This document shows positions 1-8,305 of a stretch of 64,000 nucleotides of DNA, in pieces. A program made the position numbers and the translations under genes. The notes under the pieces are model-generated. The model was not told where the DNA came from and searched no databases. It was given only the letters and a program-made list of their open reading frames with translations. How positions within the stretch are numbered: position 1 is the stretch's first letter; each line of letters opens with the position of its first letter. Where the stretch lies: NCBI GenBank assembly GCA_905215525.1, contig CAJMQJ010000008.1:1-64000 (forward strand), in the 5' to 3' direction. This DNA comes from an uncultured bacterium (GTDB lineage Bacteria; Actinomycetota; Coriobacteriia; Coriobacteriales; Coriobacteriaceae).

Positions 1-233
1 AGCGGGGGCTCCTGTCGTTTCCGTGCCCCTGGATTGGGTCATAGTGTCTGTCGTGGCCGGGGAAGTGGGTCTTCCGTTCTTTTCACTAATCGATTGATTC
101 GCCCCAGGAGGCTCGAGCCCGTGAGGGAGCGAGCGTTTGGGGCGTGGCTGTGGCGTTGTTTGCCGCGAATGTCCGCTTTGGGCGTATCATCGTGGGCATC
201 TCGCAAAACCTCGTTGCAAGGGAGGCGCACCCC

Positions 234-1967
234 ATGGCTACAGAAAAGTCCTCTTCGCGCTCATGGATGTCCGATGCCGCGATTTATCAAATCTACCCGC
301 GCTCGTTTAAGGATTCGACTGGTTCGGGTCTGGGCGATATCGCGGGCATTACCCAACAGATGGACTATCTTGAGCGGCTGGGTATCGAGGCCATCTGGCT
401 GAGCCCGTTTTACCCATCGCCTCTTGTCGATGGCGGCTATGATGTGGCGGACTACTGCGATGTCGACCCACGTCTCGGCTCGCTTGACTACTTCGATGAC
501 ATGATCGCTGCGGCTCATGCGCACGGCATCAAGGTCATCGTCGACATCGTGCCCAACCATTCATCCAACCAGCACCCTTGGTTCAAAGCCGCTCTTGCCG
601 CCGGCCCCGGATCGCCCGAGCGCGCCCGTTATATCTTCCGCGATGGCCGCGGCGAGCACGGCGAGCTGCCTCCCACCAATTGGAATGCCAACTTTGGCGG
701 CCCCGCCTGGACGCGTGTTGCGGACGGTCAGTGGTATCTGCACATGTTTACGCCCGAGCAACCGGACTTTGACTGGTCATGCCCCGAGGTTCACGCGTTC
801 TTTTGCGACGTCCTGGCGTTTTGGAGCGATCGAGGCGTCGATGGCTTTCGCATTGATGTGGCGCACGGTCTCGCCAAGGATCTCGACCGCGATGACCTCG
901 ACCGGTGGCATCTCGCCGAGGGCGATGACATGGTTGACGACGGCACCCATCCGCTGTGGGACCGCAACGAGGTCCATGAGATCTATCGCGAGTGGCGCCG
1001 CGTGTTCGACCGCTATAATCCGCCGCGCAGCGCCGTTGCCGAGGCATGGGTGCTGCCCGAGCGCCAGTATCTCTACGCGCGTCCCAGCGAGCTTGGCCAG
1101 ACATTCAACTTTGAGTTTGCCAAGGCCACTTGGACCTATGATGACATGCACGCTGCAATCGAGGAGGGCTTGAAGGCGGCTATCGAATCCAATTCTGCCT
1201 CGACCTGGGTACTCTCCAACCACGACGTGCCGCGCGTGGCGACGCGCTATGCCCTGCCGCAAATCAAGGCGACGCGCTACCACCAGATTGCGCTCGACTG
1301 GCTCTTACGCGACGGGTCGTCTTATGACGAGGACCGTGAACTCGGTGAGCGCCGCGCGCGGGCGGCCCTTTTGCTTGAGCTGGCGCTTCCGGGCTCGGCA
1401 TACGTGTATCAGGGTGAGGAGCTCGGCCTTTTTGAGGTGGCTGACATTCCGTGGGCTGCACTCGAAGATCCTACTGCGACCAATACGCACGGACCGAAGC
1501 GCGAGAAGGGGCGCGACGGCTGCCGTGTGCCCCTGCCGTGGGTGGCGGCGGACGATCCCGCGCAGGGCGGATCGTTTGGGTTTTCGCCGGCGGGCGCCGA
1601 TACGGCGCCCCATCTGCCGCAGCCTGCATGGTTTTCCGATTACGCTGCCGATAGGGAAGAAGCGGACCCGACATCGATGTTTGCGCTCTATCGTGACGCC
1701 CTCTGGCTGCGGCGCAAGCTGCGCGGGTGCGCCAACGATCTTAAGTGGCTTGATCTTGACGGGCGCACCGGCCTTGCGGATGGTGCCGAGGGCGCTGAGG
1801 GCGGCGTCATCGCCTATCGCCGCGACAACGGCTGGGCGTGTGTGACGAACTTCGGTGCAGCACCCGTGGAGCTGCCGGCGGGCAGGGTCCTGCTCACCTC
1901 ATCACCGCTTGTAGACGGCAGGCTCGCGCAGGACAGTTCTGCCTGGATCATGCTCGCTGAGTTGTAG
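234..1967 (+). CDS. GH13 alpha-glucosidase
   Basis: 577-residue intracellular glycoside hydrolase of family 13, expected to release glucose from short alpha-glucosides. The TIM-barrel signature blocks are in order: DIVPNHSS (region I), DGFRIDVAHG with the nucleophile Asp (region II), VAEAW with the acid/base Glu, and LSNHDVPR with the third catalytic Asp. The reading frame is open from 144, but the ATG at 234 has an AAGGGAGG ribosome site at the right distance and starts the normal family N terminus. There is no signal peptide. It stands alone before a tRNA pair. Exact linkage preference (maltose, sucrose, isomaltose or trehalose type) cannot be told by eye. Confidence 0.9.
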   Translation: MATEKSSSRSWMSDAAIYQIYPRSFKDSTGSGLGDIAGITQQMDYLERLGIEAIWLSPFYPSPLVDGGYDVADYCDVDPRLGSLDYFDDMIAAAHAHGIKVIVDIVPNHSSNQHPWFKAALAAGPGSPERARYIFRDGRGEHGELPPTNWNANFGGPAWTRVADGQWYLHMFTPEQPDFDWSCPEVHAFFCDVLAFWSDRGVDGFRIDVAHGLAKDLDRDDLDRWHLAEGDDMVDDGTHPLWDRNEVHEIYREWRRVFDRYNPPRSAVAEAWVLPERQYLYARPSELGQTFNFEFAKATWTYDDMHAAIEEGLKAAIESNSASTWVLSNHDVPRVATRYALPQIKATRYHQIALDWLLRDGSSYDEDRELGERRARAALLLELALPGSAYVYQGEELGLFEVADIPWAALEDPTATNTHGPKREKGRDGCRVPLPWVAADDPAQGGSFGFSPAGADTAPHLPQPAWFSDYAADREEADPTSMFALYRDALWLRRKLRGCANDLKWLDLDGRTGLADGAEGAEGGVIAYRRDNGWACVTNFGAAPVELPAGRVLLTSSPLVDGRLAQDSSAWIMLAEL

Positions 1968-2067
1968 GGGCCTCTTGCGGCGAGTTTGCGTTTGCCTGTG
2001 CTTTCCGTGGTGGCTGATGTCTTCGCGAGGTTCGCGAGGGCGTCGCAAAACTTTTCAAAAAAAGTTC

Positions 2068-2096
2068 TTGCATAGGATGCGGGTATCACGTAAGAT
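2068..2096 (+). promoter_or_regulatory. Promoter of the tRNA pair
   Basis: A -35 element TTGCAT (2068-2073) and a -10 element TAAGAT (2091-2096) are separated by exactly 17 bases and lie 13 bases before the first tRNA base. An A/T-rich stretch precedes the -35. Confidence 0.6.
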
Positions 2097-2108
2097 TAAT
2101 CCTCGTAA

Positions 2109-2184
2109 GCGGACATGGCTCAGTTGGTAGAGCACAACCTTGCCAAGGTTGGGGTCGCGGGTTCGAGCCCCGTTGTCCGCTCCA
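2109..2184 (+). tRNA. tRNA-Gly (GCC)
   Basis: The 76-base cloverleaf has a GCGGACA/TGTCCGC acceptor stem, an anticodon stem CAACC/GGTTG with loop TTGCCAA (anticodon GCC), a GTTCGAG T-loop and an encoded CCA. It is followed three bases later by tRNA-Val and probably shares its transcript. Confidence 0.97.
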
Positions 2185-2187
2185 TTT

Positions 2188-2262
2188 GGGCGTTTAGCTC
2201 AGGGGGAGAGCGCTTCCCTGACACGGAAGAGGTCAGAAGTTCAAATCTTCTAACGCCCACCA
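2188..2262 (+). tRNA. tRNA-Val (GAC)
   Basis: The 75-base cloverleaf has acceptor arms GGGCGTT/AACGCCC, anticodon stem CTTCC/GGAAG with loop CTGACAC (anticodon GAC), a TTCAAAT T-loop and an encoded CCA. Confidence 0.97.
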
Positions 2263-2270
2263 AATGTTCG

Positions 2271-2302
2271 CAGCCCAGAGGCTATGTCTTCTGGGCTGTT
2301 TT
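2271..2302 (+). terminator. Terminator of the tRNA pair
   Basis: A perfect 9-bp stem CAGCCCAGA (2271-2279) / TCTGGGCTG (2290-2298) is followed by TTTT, eight bases after the tRNA-Val CCA end. Confidence 0.85.
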
Positions 2303-2418
2303 GTTTTGGTCACCAAATAGGTCGCCAAATCGCCGGCAAAAGGTACCTCGATTCATGAAAGAGCGGTTCTGAACGTCAGTTTAGCCTTGTCATCTCAATC
2401 GAGTGGGGGTTGACCATT

Positions 2419-3048
2419 TTGAACATAACCGTGCATCTCGTTGACGTTTCTGCGATCGATCCCGGCGAGACCGTTGACATGGCATCAATCGCGGGACGTT
2501 ATGCCTCGCGTGCCTCCAATGGAGATCTCCCCATTGCGTCTCGGAGGGAAGCTGCGGGCGTGGGTCTGCTGCTTCGCGACGCCCTGGGTGTCTTCGACGA
2601 CACCCAGCTTGCGCGTTCTGCTTTCGGCAAGATCGAGCTTGCGGATGGGGAGGCCCCCTCTATTTCCATTTCACATGGCGGAAGCGTGGCCGTCCTCGCT
2701 GTTTCCGATGTTGCTCGGTCGGTCGGAGGACCTATTGGCGTGGATATCGAGGCGGTCGATGAGATTGCACCTATTGCGGTTGAGCGTATGGCGAGATCAA
2801 GGGAACGGGCGTGGATTGACGCTGCGGCAGATTCGCAGGAACGCGCCTTTCGGCTGTGTCGGGTTTGGACGCGTATCGAAGCCGTCCTGAAGGCGGAGGG
2901 GTCCGGCTTTTCAATCGATCCCCGCAAAGACGGGTTGCCGAGCGGATGGTTTACTTCCTCGGTGGTGTTTGGCCAGTGTGTCATCTCTTGTGCAGCGCAT
3001 TCTATGCCCCATATCGCCATTGAGGAGCATGCCTTTCGGGTAGCATAG
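2419..3048 (+). CDS. Sfp-type 4'-phosphopantetheinyl transferase
   Basis: 209-residue protein with the signatures of the Sfp/Gsp phosphopantetheinyl transferase superfamily, which moves the phosphopantetheine arm of CoA onto a carrier-protein serine. Visible are the SISHGG block (residues 83-88), the magnesium motif GVDIE (107-111) and the W-T-R-I-E-A-V-L-K block (150-158) that corresponds to the family W-x-x-KEA-x-x-K. The second motif has Ile-Glu where Lys-Glu is usual. I chose the TTG at 2419 because the GTGGGGG ribosome site lies about nine bases upstream; the earlier TTG at 2410 would have no spacing. The stand-alone ACP gene 3 kb downstream is a likely client (inference). Confidence 0.82.
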   Translation: MNITVHLVDVSAIDPGETVDMASIAGRYASRASNGDLPIASRREAAGVGLLLRDALGVFDDTQLARSAFGKIELADGEAPSISISHGGSVAVLAVSDVARSVGGPIGVDIEAVDEIAPIAVERMARSRERAWIDAAADSQERAFRLCRVWTRIEAVLKAEGSGFSIDPRKDGLPSGWFTSSVVFGQCVISCAAHSMPHIAIEEHAFRVA

Positions 3049-3077
3049 TAGCCAATCGCCAACAGGGGAGGCCTTCT

Positions 3078-3695
3078 ATGTCACTGAACGCTAAAAACGA
3101 TATTGCTTCGCGGATCGAAGGCGCCGTCTTTGAACTTATGGCGACAACGCCTGTGCAATCGATTAAGGTCACCGACGTACTCCGTCTTGCCCATACATCA
3201 AAATCAACCTTCTATCGTTGTTACCGCTCTGTCGATGATGCGGTCAAGCGCTTTGAAGATGAGCTGCTCCAGAACATGCAAGACATTAACGACGTTGCCC
3301 TTGAGGCTCGTTTTGGTGATGCGCAGCTTGATCCCACGCCCACGATGATCAAGCGCATGGAAATCCTCAAGGCCAATCGCTCGAAAGTCCTGGCGCTTAA
3401 CAGCGATAACGGTGATCCCGTGTTTGCACACAAGGCAACGATCTTCATGCATGACTATTTTCGCGATCGTTTGCGGTCGACGTTTTCAGATGAGACGGAC
3501 CTCGATCTGTATCTTGCTTTTGCGCTTGCGGGCCACCATAACCTCATCCAGTATTGGCTCGAAGTCCGGCCTGACCTTGAGGCACGAACCGTTGCCGCCG
3601 CGCTCAATCGCATGTTCTACGCACCGCTCTTTGTCGACGATGCATCGCGCCATTGGCATCCGCGGATCCCTGATTTCGATAATACGCTCGGATGA
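3078..3695 (+). CDS. TetR/AcrR family regulator
   Basis: 205-residue DNA-binding protein. The N-terminal 60 residues form a TetR helix-turn-helix (SIKVTDVLRLAHTSKSTFYRCY), followed by an all-helical ligand/dimer domain of the type seen in regulators of acyl and aromatic metabolism. An AGGGGAGG site precedes the ATG by seven bases. It lies between the phosphopantetheinyl transferase and the thiolase cluster, with a terminator directly behind it, so it is a plausible local regulator of that cluster. Its effector is unknown. Confidence 0.88.
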   Translation: MSLNAKNDIASRIEGAVFELMATTPVQSIKVTDVLRLAHTSKSTFYRCYRSVDDAVKRFEDELLQNMQDINDVALEARFGDAQLDPTPTMIKRMEILKANRSKVLALNSDNGDPVFAHKATIFMHDYFRDRLRSTFSDETDLDLYLAFALAGHHNLIQYWLEVRPDLEARTVAAALNRMFYAPLFVDDASRHWHPRIPDFDNTLG

Positions 3696-3803
3696 ACGGT
3701 CGCTATTTACGGGTAAATGGTTAGATCCATGGCGGTGTCATAATGATTTGCCGAATCCTTGCATTATTGATAAGACCATTTACCTGCTATTTGGAACGTT
3801 TTT

Positions 3804-3844
3804 GCCCTATGGGTCTCAAATGATGGGACACATAGGGCCTTTTT
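3804..3844 (+). terminator. Terminator after the TetR gene
   Basis: Perfect 8-bp stem GCCCTATG (3804-3811) / CATAGGGC (3831-3838) followed by CTTTTT. Confidence 0.75.
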
Positions 3845-3894
3845 GTCCCATACGTCCTGTCTTACCCCTCGTAAACTAAAGTCACGTTCAAGAG

Positions 3895-3910
3895 AACCAC
3901 TGCAGTAGTT
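3895..3910 (+). promoter_or_regulatory. Candidate operator palindrome before the thiolase cluster
   Basis: AACCACTGCAGTAGTT is an almost perfect palindrome (14 of 16 positions symmetric) in the 340-base space between the TetR gene and the thiolase gene. Its size fits a TetR-family operator; assignment to this regulator is inference from position only. Confidence 0.35.
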
Positions 3911-3932
3911 CAACGTGTGACGGCACAGAAAA

Positions 3933-3964
3933 GCCGCGAGCGCTCTCTCACCTTCGCTCGCGGC
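3933..3964 (+). repeat. Perfect 10-bp hairpin in the cluster leader
   Basis: GCCGCGAGCG (3933-3942) and CGCTCGCGGC (3955-3964) are perfect reverse complements with a 12-base loop. No T-run follows, so this is not a simple terminator; it sits about 75-105 bases upstream of the thiolase start and may be a 5'-UTR structure. Confidence 0.55.
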
Positions 3965-4037
3965 CGGACTGCGCCATCACTCCGTACACCTTCACATGAT
4001 TAGGATGTGATATTCAGTGGTTACGCTCGGAAAGAAC

Positions 4038-5303
4038 ATGCGCAGCGTCTCGATTGTAGGCGTGGGCTGCACCCCGTTCAAGGATTTTGAGGAACATCCC
4101 GAGACCCAGGGTATTGGCGAGGGCGAGGCGTTTGGCTATGCGGCCCTCGAGGCAATTACCGATGCCGGTCTTGAGCCCCGTGATATCGACTTTTTCTATC
4201 ACGGCAGCGCCAATCCCTATCTCGTTGGCGATTGCATTACCCCCAACATGCAGGTTGCCGATTGGTTTGGCGTTCGCGCCAAGGGTTCCGTCCATCATTC
4301 CGAGGCTTGCTGCACGGGCTACGTCGCCCTTGAGCAGGCCGTGATGGCAGTCGCCTCCGGTGCCTACGATGTCGTCCTTACGGGTGCCTGCGATTTGGCT
4401 TCGACCCTTCCCGTTGAGCACATGCCCTCGCATATTCGCCAAGACTTTACGCTCGACGTCATGATTCCCTCGCTCGATAAGATCTATGACCGCGCGTATG
4501 GTCGCCCGCTCGATGGTGCCTTTGGCGTGTCGTTCGACAACTGGATCAACGAGTATTCGATGCAGTACGACCTTACTGCCGATCAGATCGATGACGCCCT
4601 GAACGGCCTTACCAAGAGCCTTCGCCGCGGTGCCGTCCTGAATCCCCTTGCCTGGTACGAGACCACGGTCGAGGAGGATGCGAAGGCGGCTGGGTTCGAT
4701 ACCGCCGACGAGTATCTCAAGAGCATGTACAACCCGCGCGTTACGCAGTACCTGCGCGTTACCGGCTTTGAGAAGAAATGCGACGGTGCCGCCGCTGTTG
4801 TCGTGATGCCCACGGAGAAGGCCAAGGCCATGGGTGTCCCGTATACACCTATCGAGGTTCTGGGCACGGGCGCCTCTGCCGTCGAAGCCGGCCTGCTTCA
4901 CAACGAGCACTGGGCTACCGAGCTTGCTGCCAAGCAGGTCTACGACCTTACCGGCGTGAGCCCCGATGAGATCGACCTGTTTATGTGCAATGACTTCTTC
5001 CTGGCTTCCGAGATCGTCTCGGCCGAGGAGTGCGGCTATATTCCGCGCGGCGAGGCTTGGAAGTATGCGATCGATGGCCGCACCGCTTTTGACGGCGATA
5101 AGCCCATCAACCCGCACGGTGGCCGTTGCAACTTCGGCCACGCTCATGGCGCATCCGGTATCGCCGATATCGTCGAGGCCGTCAAGCAGATGCGCGGCGT
5201 CGCCGGTGCAACCCAGATGAAGAAGATTCCTGAGACGGCCTTCCTGCGCGGTTTTGGCGGTTCTCAGAATGTGCGCTGCCAGATTCTTCGTACCGTCGCC
5301 TAA
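4038..5303 (+). CDS. SCP2/non-decarboxylating thiolase-like protein
   Basis: 421-residue member of the thiolase fold, SCP2-type branch, which forms or breaks C-C bonds on acyl thioesters. The nucleophile is probably Cys91 in SEACCTGYVAL. The C-terminal NPHGG...GHAHGASG block supplies His368. The usual final C-x-G motif is replaced by GFGG (405-408), so the second catalytic Cys of degradative thiolases is missing, as in thiolases that pair with DUF35 proteins. The DUF35 gene follows 38 bases later. I chose ATG 4038 because the family starts M-R-x-V-x-IVGVG; a GTG at 4017 would add seven residues. Known relatives act as HMG/acetoacetyl-CoA enzymes in archaea, steroid side-chain retro-aldolases (Ltp2) or acyltransferases (PhlC); which applies here is unknown. 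Confidence 0.82.
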   Translation: MRSVSIVGVGCTPFKDFEEHPETQGIGEGEAFGYAALEAITDAGLEPRDIDFFYHGSANPYLVGDCITPNMQVADWFGVRAKGSVHHSEACCTGYVALEQAVMAVASGAYDVVLTGACDLASTLPVEHMPSHIRQDFTLDVMIPSLDKIYDRAYGRPLDGAFGVSFDNWINEYSMQYDLTADQIDDALNGLTKSLRRGAVLNPLAWYETTVEEDAKAAGFDTADEYLKSMYNPRVTQYLRVTGFEKKCDGAAAVVVMPTEKAKAMGVPYTPIEVLGTGASAVEAGLLHNEHWATELAAKQVYDLTGVSPDEIDLFMCNDFFLASEIVSAEECGYIPRGEAWKYAIDGRTAFDGDKPINPHGGRCNFGHAHGASGIADIVEAVKQMRGVAGATQMKKIPETAFLRGFGGSQNVRCQILRTVA

Positions 5304-5341
5304 GCGACCGCGGTTTTCGATTTCCCATAAGGAGTATTCTC

Positions 5342-5764
5342 ATGCAACTCAAAGATATGGAGCCCGTGGTCAAGAAGTTCTACACGGGTCTTGAAGAGGG
5401 CATCTATTGGGCACGTCAGTGCCCCGAGTGCGGAGCCGTCGAGTTTCCGCCTCACCTTGCCTGCAATGCCTGCGGCTACCACAAGACCGATTGGGTCCAG
5501 GTTTCCGGTCACGGCCATCTGATCGATTTTACCCTGCCTGGTCCGCAGAACGACAAGCCCTACCTCAAGGAGTATGGCAAGTACGCCTACGGCGCCGTCG
5601 ATATTGACGAGGGTTCTCAGTACACCTACGTCATCTACGGCATTACCAAGAAGAAGGCCCCCGAGATCCGCGCCAAGCTCATGGCGGGCGAGACCGTTGG
5701 TGTCCATGCCAAGGTCATCGATCGACCGGGTTACAAAGAGCTCACGTTTGAGCTTGACGACTAG
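5342..5764 (+). CDS. DUF35 Zn-ribbon/OB-fold protein
   Basis: 140-residue acyl-CoA-associated OB-fold protein. The N-terminal rubredoxin-like zinc ribbon is CPECGAVEFPPHLACNACG (about residues 23-41), followed by the OB-fold barrel. In described systems this family binds the CoA moiety and bridges or activates a thiolase-fold partner. An AAGGAG site precedes the ATG. Position directly behind the thiolase supports an obligate complex. It has no catalytic residues of its own that I can identify. Confidence 0.85.
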   Translation: MQLKDMEPVVKKFYTGLEEGIYWARQCPECGAVEFPPHLACNACGYHKTDWVQVSGHGHLIDFTLPGPQNDKPYLKEYGKYAYGAVDIDEGSQYTYVIYGITKKKAPEIRAKLMAGETVGVHAKVIDRPGYKELTFELDD

Positions 5765-5799
5765 GTTTTCACCCTTTTAACAATTCGATTCCTCTCTTA

Positions 5800-5849
5800 G
5801 GCCACGGCGGGACCCATGTCTCCAGCCCGCCGTGGCCGCCCCTCTTTTT
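5800..5849 (+). terminator. Strong hairpin/attenuator between DUF35 and ACP genes
   Basis: A perfect 12-bp stem GGCCACGGCGGG (5800-5811) / CCCGCCGTGGCC (5826-5837) is followed by a T-rich run (5842-5848). It would end or attenuate the thiolase-DUF35 transcript, or protect its 3' end, before the acyl-carrier genes. Confidence 0.75.
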
Positions 5850-5868
5850 ATCTTAGAAAGGCACCATC

Positions 5869-6102
5869 ATGAACGAAGAACTCACTCAGCAGATCTGCGG
5901 TTTTGCCAAGTCCGCTTACAACTACGATGGCGATGTGACCCCCGAGACGACGTTTGAGACCCTGGGCAAGGGCTCGATGAAGATGATCGCCCTGACCTCC
6001 ATGATCGAGAACGAGCTCGATGCCGAGGTCCCCGTTCGCGAGGTCATGGTCATGAAGACCATCGGCGAGCTTATCGAGCGCACTGCCGAAGAGATGGAGT
6101 AG
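5869..6102 (+). CDS. Stand-alone acyl carrier protein
   Basis: 77-residue acidic four-helix protein of the acyl carrier family; the arm-bearing serine is probably Ser36 in LGKGSMKMIAL. The normal D-S-L motif is changed to G-S-M, so this is a divergent specialist rather than the fatty-acid AcpP. It ends five bases before the phosphate acyltransferase gene. No ketosynthase or reductase genes of a fatty acid system are adjacent. Activation by the nearby phosphopantetheinyl transferase is inferred. Confidence 0.78.
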   Translation: MNEELTQQICGFAKSAYNYDGDVTPETTFETLGKGSMKMIALTSMIENELDAEVPVREVMVMKTIGELIERTAEEME

Positions 6103-6107
6103 CTGCC

Positions 6108-7115
6108 ATGGACCTGATGCAGACCCTGCGCGAGCAGGCTGCCGCCAAGCCTATGCGCGTTGCTTTTCCCGAGGGCGAAAACGAGACCATGATGCAGGCG
6201 GTCGCAAAGATCGCCGCCGAGCATCTTGCCGAATGTGTGCTGGTCGGCGACGGCGGTAAGCTCAAGGAGCTTGCCGATGAGCGCGGCATCTCCCTTGACG
6301 GCATCGAGATTGTCGATGTGACCGACGAGGAGGCGAACGCCGCCTGCTGCGAGCGCTACCTTTCGCATCCGGATTGCAAGTTTAAGCCCAAGGGCGCCGC
6401 GCGCCGTATGACGCGTCCGCTTGAGCGCGCCCTGATTTTGCAGGTGCTCGGCGATGTCGACGTAATGTTCGCCGGCATTGATAACGCCACGGGCGATATT
6501 ATCCTGGCGGGTCAGACCATCGTCGGCCTTGCCGATGGCGTCGATACCGTAAGCTCTTGCGGCATTGCCGATATTCCCAACTGGACTGGCGGCGAAGGCG
6601 GCCTTTTGGCTTTTGGCGATTCTGCCGTTTGCGTTGACCCCACGAGCGAGGAGCTTGCCTCAATCGCGATTTCGTCGAGCGAAACGGTGCGCTCGCTGAC
6701 CGGATGGGATATCCGTTGCGCGCTGCTTTCGCATTCGACTGACGGCTCGATGGATAACGAGCTCGTCGACAAAGTGCGCCGCGCTCGCGAGATTGCCAAC
6801 GATCGCCGTCCCGACCTTGCCATCGACGGTGAGTTCCAGTTTGATTCGGCGATTAACCCCAAGGTTGCGGCCAAGAAGGTACATCGTGAGTCCGCTGTTG
6901 CGGGCCAAGCCAACGTGGTCATCTGGCCCGATATCAACGTGGGCAATATCGGCGTCAAGATCATCCAGAATCTGACCGGTGCCAATGCCTACGGCCCCAT
7001 GCTTCAGGGCTTCAAAAGGATCGTGTGCGATTGCTCGCGCTCTGCGCCCGTCGACGAGATCGTCGGCAACGTGGTGATGAGCTGCGTGCGCGCCCAGGCG
7101 CTTAAGGAGGCTTAG
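6108..7115 (+). CDS. Phosphate acyltransferase (Pta/Ptb family)
   Basis: 335-residue enzyme of the phosphate acetyl/butyryltransferase family, exchanging CoA (or another thiol carrier) for phosphate to make acyl phosphate. Family blocks are clear: VAFPEGEN at the start, ALLSHSTDGS, DGEFQFDSA, INVGNIGVKI and YGPMLQGF. The AMLSYST/GNIGYK-like wording is closer to phosphotransacetylase than to classic butyryltransferase. It is coupled to the ACP gene upstream (5-base gap) and the kinase downstream (3-base gap), so it likely hands an acyl phosphate to the kinase. Acyl chain preference is not readable. Confidence 0.88.
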   Translation: MDLMQTLREQAAAKPMRVAFPEGENETMMQAVAKIAAEHLAECVLVGDGGKLKELADERGISLDGIEIVDVTDEEANAACCERYLSHPDCKFKPKGAARRMTRPLERALILQVLGDVDVMFAGIDNATGDIILAGQTIVGLADGVDTVSSCGIADIPNWTGGEGGLLAFGDSAVCVDPTSEELASIAISSSETVRSLTGWDIRCALLSHSTDGSMDNELVDKVRRAREIANDRRPDLAIDGEFQFDSAINPKVAAKKVHRESAVAGQANVVIWPDINVGNIGVKIIQNLTGANAYGPMLQGFKRIVCDCSRSAPVDEIVGNVVMSCVRAQALKEA

Positions 7116-7118
7116 GGT

Positions 7119-8231
7119 ATGTCCGATAAAAAGACTCCCTGGCGCGTCCTGGTAATCAACCCGGGTTCCACTTCCACAAAGGTGGGCGTTTTTGAGGGTG
7201 ACGAGTGCAAGCTCAGCAAGAACGTTGCACACGACGCGAAGGACCTCGCCCAGTTCGATGGGGTTTCGGCTCAGATGCCGTATCGCTGCGATCTGATTCT
7301 TGGAGCACTGGATGAGGCGGGCCTGAAGCTCGAGGACTTTGATGCATTTGTCGGTCGCGGCGGCGGCTTGCTTTCGCTGCCCGGCGGCACGTATGCCATC
7401 AATGAGGTCATGCTCGAGCATGCCCGCGTCGGTGCGAACGGCATTCAGCACCCGGCGCAGCTGGGTCCCCAGATTGCCCATGAGTTCGCTTCAAAGACGG
7501 GCAAGCCCTCTTTTGTGGTGAATCCTCCCGATACCGATGAGCTGTGCGACCTCGCACGTATGACGGGCATTAAGGGCGTGTATCGAAACGTGCACCTGCA
7601 CGTCCTTAATCTTAAAGAGACCGCCATCCGCCATGCGGCAAAGCTCGGTCGCCCCTATGATGAGTGCAACTTCATCGTTTGCCATATTGGCGGCGGCATC
7701 TCTATCTCGGCTCATCTTAAGGGCAAGATGGTCGACGGCAACGACATCGTCGGCGGCGAGGGCCCCATGGCACCGACGCGCTGTGGCTCGGTCCCCGCAA
7801 TCGAGGTCGCGAAGTATACGGCGGAGCATGGTCTCGACGTTGCCCGCGCCCATTGCATGAAGACCGGTGGCTTCGTTGACCTTTTGGGTACGTCCGATGC
7901 CATCGAGGTGTGCGAGCGCGCCGCCGCGGGCGATGAGGCCGCGGCTCGCGCCTGGGATGCGATGGTTTACCAAATCTGCAAGTGGATTGGCGAGATGGCC
8001 TGTGTGCTGAAGGGCGACGTCGACGGCATCTTGCTCGGAGGCGGCATGGTCCACAGCAAGGAGCTCGTTGCCTCGATTGAGGAATGCTGCTCTTGGATCG
8101 CCCCCGTGTCGGCCTATCCCGGCGAGTTTGAGCTCGAGGCGATGGCGTCTGGCGCCTGCCGCGTGCTCGATGGTGTCGAGGAAGCGCTCGTGTACAGCGG
8201 AGAGCCCGTGTTCACCGGATTCAACGACTGA
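7119..8231 (+). CDS. Butyrate kinase family protein
   Basis: 370-residue ASKHA-fold acyl kinase. The phosphate loop VINPGSTSTKVGVF, the VGRGGGLLSLPGGTY block and the later NFIVCHIGGGISI and GILLGGGM blocks are typical of butyrate/branched-chain acid kinases, which convert acyl phosphate plus ADP to a free acid plus ATP. Length fits the family. It follows the phosphate acyltransferase by three bases and gives the cluster an energy-conserving end step. Confidence 0.92.
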   Translation: MSDKKTPWRVLVINPGSTSTKVGVFEGDECKLSKNVAHDAKDLAQFDGVSAQMPYRCDLILGALDEAGLKLEDFDAFVGRGGGLLSLPGGTYAINEVMLEHARVGANGIQHPAQLGPQIAHEFASKTGKPSFVVNPPDTDELCDLARMTGIKGVYRNVHLHVLNLKETAIRHAAKLGRPYDECNFIVCHIGGGISISAHLKGKMVDGNDIVGGEGPMAPTRCGSVPAIEVAKYTAEHGLDVARAHCMKTGGFVDLLGTSDAIEVCERAAAGDEAAARAWDAMVYQICKWIGEMACVLKGDVDGILLGGGMVHSKELVASIEECCSWIAPVSAYPGEFELEAMASGACRVLDGVEEALVYSGEPVFTGFND

Positions 8232-8244
8232 TAGTGCTGTGTTT

Positions 8245-8288
8245 GGGGCGGCCGCTGGTGATGCCTGGCCGCTCCGACCCTTTTCTTT
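8245..8288 (+). terminator. Hairpin/attenuator between kinase and transporter genes
   Basis: GGGGCGGCC (8245-8253) pairs with GGCCGCTCC (8267-8275) with one G-T pair; a TTTTCTTT run starts at 8281. The transporter gene begins 17 bases later, so partial read-through is likely. Confidence 0.6.
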
Positions 8289-8305
8289 AAGTGTAAGGAT
8301 GGATC

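Noticed and set aside
1..233. Catabolite operator before the alpha-glucosidase
   Set aside because: No convincing palindrome or promoter could be assigned in this stretch.
2109..2418. Integrated element using the tRNA genes as attachment site
   Set aside because: No integrase, no repeated tRNA 3' end downstream, and ordinary chromosomal genes on both sides.
4014..5147. Long open frame on the minus strand opposite the thiolase gene
   Set aside because: It mirrors the codon phase of a strongly recognisable gene in high-GC DNA, has low-complexity hydrophobic content and no ribosome site or homology.
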